Source of the DNA: Blautia schinkii
GTDB taxonomy: Bacteria > Bacillota > Clostridia > Lachnospirales > Lachnospiraceae
Assembly (NCBI RefSeq): GCF_013304825.1
Contig: NZ_JAAWUO010000019.1
Coordinates: forward strand, 1 to 64,000
DNA: 64,000 bases
Direction: 5' to 3'
Translations under genes and position numbers: made by a program
Shown: piece by piece, positions 26,933 through 34,231 of the stretch
How positions within the stretch are numbered: the stretch's first letter is position 1
How the letters are laid out: the number at the start of each line of letters is the position of its first letter
The notes under the pieces: model-generated
What the model saw: the letters and a program-made list of their open reading frames with translations, nothing else
Told to the model about the DNA's origin: nothing
The model's database searches: none

Positions 26933-27702
26933 AAAAAAGACAGCGGGATGTAAGGCTGATACGTGCAGGGATTCAGCTGGCGTTTTTCATAGCGGCCCCG
27001 TCTCTGTTTTCCACAGCTTTTGCAGGAATTAAATCGATTTTTCTCGCCATTGCAGCCGGACAGCCGGTAGAGTGGAATTCTTTTCTGACCGTAACAGCAG
27101 TACTTCTGATCTTTACATGCTTTTTCGGAAGACATTTCTGCGGATATGCCTGTGCATTCGGAGCATTTGGAGATGTCATGTATGAAGGCTTTGCCTGGAT
27201 CTGGACGAAATGTTTTCATAAAAAAAAGAAACCAGCTCTTTCTGAAAAACTGGTTCACAGACTTCAGAAAGTGAAATATATCGTACTGGCTCTGATCCTG
27301 CTTTCCTGCCTCACAGGCGTATACGGAAAGCTTACAGGAACCAGCCCATGGGATGTTTTTTCCATGCTCACAGCCGGAAGGCTTCCAAACAGTACATATC
27401 TGGTGGGAATCATCCTTTTGATTTTGATCATGGTGGGAATGTGTACACAGGAGCGTTTTTTCTGCCAGTTTCTCTGCCCGATGGGAGCGGTTTTCGCATT
27501 GATGCCGATCCTGCCCGGAGCACTTTTTAAGAGAAACCGAGAGAAATGCCCTCCGAAATGCGGACTTTGTAAAAAAAGATGCCCTGCACATCTGGACATT
27601 GACGGTGACACAGCAATGTCCGGCGAATGTCTTTGCTGTCATGCCTGTGCGGCAACATGCCCCAGAAAAAACATTCACATAGGAACAACAGAGGAAAAAT
27701 AA
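26929..27702 (+). CDS. Polytopic 4Fe-4S membrane protein, NapH/CcoG-like
   Basis: A 257-residue membrane protein with about four transmembrane segments (near 10-38, 45-75, 105-125 and 145-185). FFGRHFCGYACAFGAFGD and ERFFCQFLCPMGAVFALMP are the paired Cys loops of the NapH/NosR/RdxA group. The carboxy end has two ferredoxin-like clusters, CPPKCGLCKKRCP and CLCCHACAATCPRK. It would pass electrons from a cytosolic or quinone donor across the membrane to the exported flavoproteins encoded on both sides. It is coupled by ATGA to the preceding FMN-binding gene and lies three bases before apbE. Confidence 0.88.
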   Translation: MKKRQRDVRLIRAGIQLAFFIAAPSLFSTAFAGIKSIFLAIAAGQPVEWNSFLTVTAVLLIFTCFFGRHFCGYACAFGAFGDVMYEGFAWIWTKCFHKKKKPALSEKLVHRLQKVKYIVLALILLSCLTGVYGKLTGTSPWDVFSMLTAGRLPNSTYLVGIILLILIMVGMCTQERFFCQFLCPMGAVFALMPILPGALFKRNREKCPPKCGLCKKRCPAHLDIDGDTAMSGECLCCHACAATCPRKNIHIGTTEEK

Positions 27703-27705
27703 TCT

Positions 27706-28770
27706 ATGAAATTTCATGCTCTGAAAAAGAAAGCTTTTCTGGCAGCAGCAGTATTTACGGGAACAACAATGGTGATTCCATCCATGTGCCTGGCTGCATC
27801 AGATAAAGATATACAGACATATACAGATACAGATTTTGCTATGGATACTGTGGTATCCGAAACACTTTATACCACAGGAGACGATATAAACAGTAAGCTG
27901 ACATCCGTGCTGACGGATGTGGAAACGAACCTTCTTTCCTGGACGAATGAGGACTCGCAGATCTGCAAGGTGAACGCATCTGACGGAAAAGATATGGAGA
28001 TTTCCGGAGAACTTTCCGGTTATCTGGAGCGGATACTTAAAATTGCCAGAGACTCTGACGGAGCTTTTGATCCGACGATCGGGAAACTGATCCGGCTGTG
28101 GGATATTGGAGGGGAAGATCAGAGGATTCCGGGCGAGGATGAGATCAGGAAAGTTCTGAAGGATTCCGGCTACGAAAAAGTTTCGCTGGCAGGAAACAAC
28201 ATCAGTATGGATGAAGGATGTTCCCTTGATCTTGGTGCAGCCGGAAAAGGTATCGGATGTGACTCTGTTCTGGAATATGTGGAAACTCAGAAGGATGTAA
28301 CAGCAGCACTGATGAATCTTGGTGGAAGCAGTGTCATGACTTACGGAAGCAAACCGGACGGTTCTTCCTGGAACGTGGCAGTGACAGATCCGCGGGCTGA
28401 AAATGACGAAGAGTATCTTGGAGTGGTTGCCTTAAACGGCACAGAGTTTCTTTCCACATCAGGAGATTATGAGAAATATTTTATCGAAGATGGTGTGAGA
28501 TATCACCACATTATGGATCCGTCTACCGGATATCCGGCAAAAAGCGGAGTAACCGGAGTGACCGTTGTATGCGATACAGGACTGGAAGCAGATGCACTTT
28601 CCACAGCATGCTTTGTATTAGGTGTGGAAAAAGGCTCCGAATTGTTGAAAAAGTACAACGCAGATGGACTTTTTGTGGATGAAGACCATCATGTGTACCT
28701 CACCGATGGAATGAAGGAGCGATTCAGCCTTCTTCAGGATTCCTACAGCGTGGAGGATATCACACAATAA
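27706..28770 (+). CDS. apbE: FAD:protein FMN transferase ApbE
   Basis: A 354-residue exported flavin transferase. A Sec-type signal (MKFHALKKKAFLAAAVFTGTTMVIPSMCLAA) precedes the ApbE domain (about 38-345). Landmarks are DFAMDTVVSETLY, FDPTIGKLIRLWDI, LDLGAAGKGIGCDSV, LMNLGGSSVMTYG, the HHIMDPSTGYPAKSGVTGVTVV segment and DALSTACFVLG. It moves FMN from FAD onto a Ser/Thr of the SGAT motif in exported FMN-binding domains; suitable targets are encoded at 26327 (one domain) and 31225 (three domains). A Cys precedes the presumed cleavage site, but the lipobox is poor. Confidence 0.95.
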   Translation: MKFHALKKKAFLAAAVFTGTTMVIPSMCLAASDKDIQTYTDTDFAMDTVVSETLYTTGDDINSKLTSVLTDVETNLLSWTNEDSQICKVNASDGKDMEISGELSGYLERILKIARDSDGAFDPTIGKLIRLWDIGGEDQRIPGEDEIRKVLKDSGYEKVSLAGNNISMDEGCSLDLGAAGKGIGCDSVLEYVETQKDVTAALMNLGGSSVMTYGSKPDGSSWNVAVTDPRAENDEEYLGVVALNGTEFLSTSGDYEKYFIEDGVRYHHIMDPSTGYPAKSGVTGVTVVCDTGLEADALSTACFVLGVEKGSELLKKYNADGLFVDEDHHVYLTDGMKERFSLLQDSYSVEDITQ

Positions 28771-28791
28771 AAGCGATAGTAAAGCCTGTAG

Positions 28792-28848
28792 CAATTCCTG
28801 AAATTTCGTCATCAGGTTCTCGACCGAAAACAGGGAGAGTCGGAATTG
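28792..28848 (+). ncRNA. Possible three-way-junction RNA between apbE and the surface-protein gene
   Basis: The 127-base gap after apbE contains CAATTC (28792-28797) pairing with GAATTG (28843-28848), enclosing CCTGA/TCAGG and CGAC/GTCG stems. Stem one and stem three would stack directly. No T-run follows, so it is not a terminator. It could be an mRNA processing or stabilising element; no known family was recognised. Confidence 0.3.
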
Positions 28849-28897
28849 TTATGGAAGGTTTTCTATAAATATTTCATATTTTTAGGAGGAATAAGTA

Positions 28898-31108
28898 ATG
28901 CAGAAGTGGAATCTACTGAAAAAAACAGCTCCATGCATCCTGAGTCTTGCAGTGGCAGCAACAACTTTCCCGACAGCTGTAATGGCAACAGATTTTGATA
29001 CGGCAGTCGTTTCCGAAGCAGAAACTCAGGAAGCAGATGTTGAGGACTTTGGCGCAGAAGAAGTTGAAGCTGCTGAGGATACAACACAAGAGATGCCAGA
29101 GGATATTCAGCAGGATGAGGCAGCAGATGATCTTGAGATCCAGGAAGATGCTGTAGCTGAAGAAGCCGATCCTGTTTCCGATGGAGAAGATGAGTTTTCA
29201 GCAGGCGATGATACAGAGGAAGCTTTCTCCGATGCAAGCCAGCTGAAAGGTGAGTATCAGTATGTATATGCGGGACTTACATGGGGTGAGTACTGGGCAT
29301 CCGAGGGAGTTTATAATGCAGGCGATACAAGCTCCAGTGATGAGCCTGACCTTAAAGGTGAGGCTGATAAAGGTGCTTTTGATACAGTAACAAGAGCAAC
29401 TGCCAATCATGGACTTCACAGAGGAAGCTATCAGACAGAAGCTACAATTGTTGCAGAAGATGGAACAAGATTTGATGTTTCCTACTGGAAAGACGGTGGA
29501 AAAACAATCGTACTTACAGATGGTTCTGAGGCTGCATGGAACAGAGGAACTGTTACAAAAGACGGAAAAGATTATGAAATGAATCATTACGAAGTGTATG
29601 GCCTTAAATATGTTCCGGTAGCAGTTAAAACAGCAGATTTTGCAGATTTTTGCAAAAAATATAATGTTGTACAGGCTGGCGGAACTATTTCCGGTGGATA
29701 TGGCGAGATGAATCTTCAGTCCTATGTTGGTCTTGTAGCTGATGTAACTGCTGATACCAATGGTCTGAAATATGCTGAGAAGAACGGTGACAGTTTTACA
29801 TTTACAGCAAGAAAGTCTGATGGAACAGCATCCGGTATTAAAGATCAGGCTCTGAAAACAGCTACAGGTATTGAACCGCAGGTGAAAGCTGCAAGTGGAA
29901 GCTATGGTGAGTTCCTTCGTGTAGACCTTCTTGGAAATTACGGAGATCTTGGTGCGAACATGCAGGCTGTACGCTGGGATTACTATGGAGATGATTCTAC
30001 ATATACCAAACCCCTTGCTTCTTACGGAACCAAGTTTGCTGCAGATAACTGGATGCATAAAGCTATGGGAATCCAGCTTGGACTGACTCATTCCAAGCGT
30101 TGCAAACTTCCGGGAGGAACAGACGGAACCGGTTACTGGAAACTGACTGTATATGCACTTGGATACAATGATTATACATATACATTCCAGGCAACAGCAG
30201 AGAATATTGTAGAGCCGCAGGTGGAGCCGACTGACTTTACATATCTTAAAGCTGAGGTTGAGACTGCAAAAGCACTGAAACAGGCAGATTACACTGTTGC
30301 AACATGGAAATCTTTCGCAGGTGAGCTTGCTGAGGCAGAGGAAGTTATTGCAAAGACAGATGCAAGCCAGGCAGAGGTTAACGAAGCACTTTCACATCTT
30401 CAGGCAGCAGAGAAAGAACTTGTCAAAGTAACTGCAGCTCTGGATAAAAAGACAGCAGCTGTATACATAGGAAAAACTGTAACTCTGAAAGCAACAAGTA
30501 ATGATAAAGATGCAAAGGTAACATTTAAATCCAGCAACACAAAAGTAGCAACAGTAAGTAGTACAGGAGTTGTAAAAGGTGTGAAAGCCGGAACAGCAAC
30601 AATTACAGCTGCTTACGGAAATGCAACAGCAACATGCACAGTAACAGTTAAAGCTTCATCTGTTAAATTTGCAAAGAAGACAGTGGTTGTTTACAAAGGA
30701 AAAACAGCAACAGTAAAAGCAACACTGGCAGGCGTTTCCTCTGTAAAATACACAAGCAGCAATAATAAAGTTGCAACAGTAAACAGCAAAACAGGTGCAG
30801 TAAAAGGTTTGAAAGCTGGAACAGTAACAATCACAGCAACAAGCGGAAAACTGAAAGCAACATACAAGCTGATAGTTAAGAACCCGACATTCAGTCTTAC
30901 AAAATCTTCCGCAACAATCAAAAAAGGAAAAACAACAACAATCAAATCCAAAGCAGCACCTGCCGGCAAAGTTACATACACAAGCAGCAACAAGAAAGTT
31001 GCAACTGTAACAAGCAAAGGCGTTGTTAAAGGAATCAAAAAAGGTAAAGCAACAATCACAGTTAAATGCAACGGCATTACAAAGAAATTTGTGGTAACTG
31101 TTAAGTAA
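28898..31108 (+). CDS. Secreted surface protein with possible Tp47-like domain, FIVAR-like helix bundle and three Ig-like (Big_2) domains
   Basis: A 736-residue exported protein: signal peptide (about 1-33), a very acidic stretch (to about 110), and a domain at about 115-445 starting YQYVYAGLTWGEYWASEGVY. I tentatively relate that domain to the Treponema Tp47 penicillin-binding-protein family. At about 448-508 is a FIVAR-like three-helix segment with A..YT..TWKSFAGEL..AE and QAEVNEALSHLQAAEKEL. Three bacterial Ig-like group 2 domains fill the rest, each with the KVTYTSSNKKVATVTSKGVVKG-type pattern. No LPXTG is present. It lies between apbE and the triple-FMN gene, so it may present a substrate or cofactor to that system, but this is inference. 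The 'penicillin-binding' label should not be taken as function. Confidence 0.65.
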   Translation: MQKWNLLKKTAPCILSLAVAATTFPTAVMATDFDTAVVSEAETQEADVEDFGAEEVEAAEDTTQEMPEDIQQDEAADDLEIQEDAVAEEADPVSDGEDEFSAGDDTEEAFSDASQLKGEYQYVYAGLTWGEYWASEGVYNAGDTSSSDEPDLKGEADKGAFDTVTRATANHGLHRGSYQTEATIVAEDGTRFDVSYWKDGGKTIVLTDGSEAAWNRGTVTKDGKDYEMNHYEVYGLKYVPVAVKTADFADFCKKYNVVQAGGTISGGYGEMNLQSYVGLVADVTADTNGLKYAEKNGDSFTFTARKSDGTASGIKDQALKTATGIEPQVKAASGSYGEFLRVDLLGNYGDLGANMQAVRWDYYGDDSTYTKPLASYGTKFAADNWMHKAMGIQLGLTHSKRCKLPGGTDGTGYWKLTVYALGYNDYTYTFQATAENIVEPQVEPTDFTYLKAEVETAKALKQADYTVATWKSFAGELAEAEEVIAKTDASQAEVNEALSHLQAAEKELVKVTAALDKKTAAVYIGKTVTLKATSNDKDAKVTFKSSNTKVATVSSTGVVKGVKAGTATITAAYGNATATCTVTVKASSVKFAKKTVVVYKGKTATVKATLAGVSSVKYTSSNNKVATVNSKTGAVKGLKAGTVTITATSGKLKATYKLIVKNPTFSLTKSSATIKKGKTTTIKSKAAPAGKVTYTSSNKKVATVTSKGVVKGIKKGKATITVKCNGITKKFVVTVK

Positions 31109-31224
31109 ATACCTGGTAAGTACCTCTGCCGCAGAGCATTTTATGTATCTGCGGCAGAAGTCTGCCTGTCGGCACGGAAATAAATGCCTGGCAAAAGCCG
31201 CATAAAGAGGGGAGAAAAGTATTC

Positions 31225-32799
31225 ATGGAAAAAGATCTGAAAGAAAAAAAGCCATCTGAAAATAATGACCCGAAGATACCCTGGCCAAAACTGATCCCTG
31301 CAGCAGCTGTGATCGCGGCACTTGCATTTTCAGGTATCAAGGCACAGGGCTCTGATGAAAACACAGAAACTCTTCAGAAGTCAGATACGACCGTAATGTC
31401 TGCTTCTGAGCTGGAAAAATATCTTGGTTATGAGGAAGAAGATAATTCAGTTTCCGAAACCGGTACAGCAGCAGATAAGAAAAGCACATCCAATAAAAGT
31501 ACTTCAAAAAAGACATCAAAAAAATCTGCTAAAAAAACAGCAGCAAAAAAGAGCTCCGGAAAAAGAACTGTATCTGAATCTGCAAAAAACAATGCCGGCG
31601 CAGCAGGACAGGGTTCCACTCAGACACCAGTGGCCAATGTTCCGGCAGGCGGCTATAAAGACGGAACATACAAAGGATCCGGAACCGGATTCGGCGGTAC
31701 GATCACTGTACGCGTGACAGTAAGCGGCGGAAAGATCGCAGCTATTGATATTTTGGACGCTTCCGGAGAAACCGGATCGTATTTTGCGTCAGCGAAAGGT
31801 GTTATCAGCAAAATGATCGCCGGAAACACACCGAATGTAGATGCGGTCAGCGGAGCAACCTATTCTTCCAACGGAATCATCCAGGCAGTCCAGAATGCTT
31901 TATCCCAGGCAGCAGCAGATGGAAGCACAAGTCAGCCAACCCCTTCACCGACACCGACTTCCACACCAACGCCAACTCCGACAAAAAAGCCGAAGCCGAC
32001 CAAAAAACCTGATCCGAATAGTCCGAGCCAGTACCTGAACGGAACCTATAAAGCTTCTGCAAAAGGCTACAGCGGAGATGTAAAAGTAACTATCACTATC
32101 AAAAATGACGTGATCACATCTGTAAAACAGGAGAATACAGATACTCCGATGTTTTTTGAAAAAGCGTGGAGTGCTCTGAAAGAGCAGATCGTAGGCTCAG
32201 ATTCCGTGGATGATATTGACACAGTCAGCGGAGCAACTTATTCTTCAAAGGGAATTCTGGAAGCTGTAAAAAAAGCCCTGAAGGAAGCGAAAAATCCAGA
32301 ATATGGAAAAAAAGTGACCCCGACTCCAACGAAGAAGCCAACTCCGAAACCAACTGCCACACCGAAACCGACAGCAACGCCTGAGCCAACTGCCACACCG
32401 GAACCAACGGCAGTGCCTGATGATCCAAATATAACACCGACACCGGATGATCCGAACACAACACCTGTTCCGAATGATCCCAATGTAACGCCGGAGCCGA
32501 CCGAAGCACCTGAGCCAACCCCTGCAGGCCTGTACAGAGACGGAACATATGAAGCAGCTGCTTTCGGATATGGCGGAAAAACAAGACTGACAGTGACTAT
32601 CAGCGGAGGTCAGATCGTGTCCATCACACAAACCAACAACGACACGCCGGAATTTTTTGATCCGGCATGGGAAACTATCTATGCCCAGATCATGGCGAAT
32701 CAGTCAGCAGACGGAATTGATACAGTCAGCGGTGCAACCTTCTCCTCAGAGGGAATCATCGGAGCAGCACAGAAAGCATTAAACCAGGCGAAAAACTGA
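31225..32799 (+). CDS. Membrane-anchored protein with three FMN-binding domains
   Basis: A 524-residue protein with a short cytosolic head, one membrane segment (about 15-35), a Lys/Ser/Thr-rich spacer, and three FMN-binding domains at about 148-222, 270-350 and 435-520, each starting Y-x-D/N-G-T-Y. The SGAT motifs put the modifiable threonines at 212 (SGATYSS), 338 (SGATYSS) and 505 (SGATFSS), all intact. Pro/Thr-rich linkers separate the domains. It would be a multi-flavin wire on the outer face, loaded by the ApbE encoded 2.5 kb upstream. A hairpin with arms TCTGCCGCAGA / TCTGCGGCAGA (31125-31158) lies in the 116-base gap before it. A strong terminator follows at 32883. Confidence 0.9.
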   Translation: MEKDLKEKKPSENNDPKIPWPKLIPAAAVIAALAFSGIKAQGSDENTETLQKSDTTVMSASELEKYLGYEEEDNSVSETGTAADKKSTSNKSTSKKTSKKSAKKTAAKKSSGKRTVSESAKNNAGAAGQGSTQTPVANVPAGGYKDGTYKGSGTGFGGTITVRVTVSGGKIAAIDILDASGETGSYFASAKGVISKMIAGNTPNVDAVSGATYSSNGIIQAVQNALSQAAADGSTSQPTPSPTPTSTPTPTPTKKPKPTKKPDPNSPSQYLNGTYKASAKGYSGDVKVTITIKNDVITSVKQENTDTPMFFEKAWSALKEQIVGSDSVDDIDTVSGATYSSKGILEAVKKALKEAKNPEYGKKVTPTPTKKPTPKPTATPKPTATPEPTATPEPTAVPDDPNITPTPDDPNTTPVPNDPNVTPEPTEAPEPTPAGLYRDGTYEAAAFGYGGKTRLTVTISGGQIVSITQTNNDTPEFFDPAWETIYAQIMANQSADGIDTVSGATFSSEGIIGAAQKALNQAKN

Positions 32800-32800
32800 T

Positions 32801-32867
32801 TTTAACCGAAACTGCGGAGCAGTTATTCGGTTATGAGCAAGTAGCGAAAGCGGATTGCGAATATCCG
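32801..32867 (+). repeat. Dispersed hairpin repeat, copy A
   Basis: TTTAACCGAA, then an ACTGC-gga-GCAGT hairpin and TCGGTT that can pair back with AACCGA, then a GGATTGCGAATATCCG hairpin. The block at 32811-32836 recurs at 47062-47087 with 25 of 26 identical bases. A shorter copy at 32942-32985 shares both ends (TTTAACCGAA and GGATTGCAAATATCCG). Confidence 0.6.
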
Positions 32868-32882
32868 ATTGACTAAAAGCCC

Positions 32883-32926
32883 CCCCTGAATTTCAGAAAA
32901 AAATATTCTGGAATTCAGGGGTTTTT
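32883..32926 (+). terminator. Terminator of the flavin redox operon
   Basis: CCCCTGAATT / AATTCAGGGG with inner TCAGAA/TTCTGG pairing, followed by TTTTT. Perfect outer ten-base arms. Confidence 0.9.
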
Positions 32927-32941
32927 CCGTATTAGAAAAAA

Positions 32942-32985
32942 TTTAACCGAATCAGGGAAGTTTTCAGCAGGATTGCAAATATCCG
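32942..32985 (+). repeat. Dispersed repeat, short direct copy
   Basis: TTTAACCGAA at the left end and GGATTGCAAATATCCG at the right end match copy A (32801-32867), with the central ACTGC hairpin missing. The two copies lie in direct orientation on either side of the operon terminator. Confidence 0.5.
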
Positions 32986-33166
32986 TTCAAGAGGTTATTT
33001 CGATAAAAAAATAACATGGAAATATACAGAATAATATAAAAAACGTCAGAATATACATTGAAAATAATTGAAAAATATCGCGAATTAATGGCGCGTAACT
33101 TAAGAAGTATAGTTATAATTTTATTGCACGGATCTTGATTTTATGATATGTTTTAGTGTGTGTACT

Positions 33167-33189
33167 TATAATTGTTATTTATATGACAA
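33167..33189 (+). promoter_or_regulatory. ldh -10 element with Rex-like operator
   Basis: TATAAT at 33167-33172 overlaps TTGTTATTTATATGACAA (33172-33189), an 18-bp inverted repeat with arms TTGTTA and TGACAA, one base off the Rex consensus TTGTTAnnnnnnTAACAA. Rex is the NADH-sensing repressor and ldh is a classical target. No good -35 is seen at 17 bases. The rest of 32986-33166 is AT-rich with nothing else recognised. Confidence 0.6.
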
Positions 33190-33211
33190 ACAACGCTGAA
33201 AGGAGAATAAC

Positions 33212-34159
33212 ATGAGTAGTAAAATTACGATCATCGGAGCAGGAAGTGTAGGAGCAACCATCGCTTACACATTATCACAGAGGAGCATTGCCTCAGAAAT
33301 CGTACTGATCGATATCAACAAGCAGAAGGCAGAAGGAGAGGTCATGGATATTGAACAGGGAACCAGTTTCCGTGAACCGATCTCCATTGTGGCGGGAGAT
33401 TATCCGGATGCTGCGGACTCAGATATTGTAATCATCACTTCCGGTATTGCCAGAAAACCAGGACAGACACGAATTGAACTGACACAGACTAACGTTAATA
33501 TTATGAAGAGCATCACTCCGGAGATCGTAAAAGTGGCTCCTAAAGCACTTTATATTATCGTAAGCAATCCGTGTGATATTATGACATACGCTTTTGCGAA
33601 GCTTTCCGGACTTCCGGAGAGCCAGATTTTAGGCTCCGGTACAGCTCTGGATACTGCACGTCTCCGCTGCAGACTTTCCAGGCATTATGGAGTTTCTGAG
33701 AAAAATATCCACGCTTATGTATTTGGCGAGCATGGAGATACTTCTTTTGTACCATGGTCAAGAGCATTTGTGGCAGGTGCAACTCTGGATGAATTTGATA
33801 AGATTGCTCATGAGGATCAGAAGGATATGCCGCCACTTGACAAGGAAGAGGTTCTGGAGTATGTTCATACTTCAGGGTCAACTGTTATTGCCAAAAAAGG
33901 TGCAACTTTTTATGCAGTAGCAGTATCTGTGTGCAGACTTTGCTCGCTTCTTCTTGCAGCATCTGATACAATTGTCAGTGTGTCAACTATGCTTCACGGA
34001 GAGTACGGCATTGAGGATGTATGTCTTAGTACAATGGCATCTATCGGACCGGAAGGTGTGAAGAGTATCGTACGCGTTCCTCTTACTGAAGAGGAGACTG
34101 AGAAACTTCATGCAAGTGCCAATGCACTGAAAAACGTGATCGCACAGATTGACCTTTAA
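33212..34159 (+). CDS. ldh: L-lactate dehydrogenase
   Basis: A 315-residue NAD-dependent L-lactate dehydrogenase. The Rossmann motif is ITIIGAGSVGATIAYTL, followed by VLIDIN (Asp selecting NADH), SNPCDIMTYAF, GSGTALDTARLR with the substrate Arg, and FGEHGDTS with the catalytic His. It reduces pyruvate to lactate and regenerates NAD. AAAGGAGAA precedes the ATG. A malate dehydrogenase is unlikely given ldh-type wording around GEHGDTSFVPWS. Tex follows 72 bases later without an obvious terminator. Confidence 0.93.
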   Translation: MSSKITIIGAGSVGATIAYTLSQRSIASEIVLIDINKQKAEGEVMDIEQGTSFREPISIVAGDYPDAADSDIVIITSGIARKPGQTRIELTQTNVNIMKSITPEIVKVAPKALYIIVSNPCDIMTYAFAKLSGLPESQILGSGTALDTARLRCRLSRHYGVSEKNIHAYVFGEHGDTSFVPWSRAFVAGATLDEFDKIAHEDQKDMPPLDKEEVLEYVHTSGSTVIAKKGATFYAVAVSVCRLCSLLLAASDTIVSVSTMLHGEYGIEDVCLSTMASIGPEGVKSIVRVPLTEEETEKLHASANALKNVIAQIDL

Positions 34160-34231
34160 TAAATGTCTGAAGCTGTGTAAAAAGGGGAATGCAGCCCAAG
34201 ACAAATCTGTAACAACGGGAGAAAGATAAAA

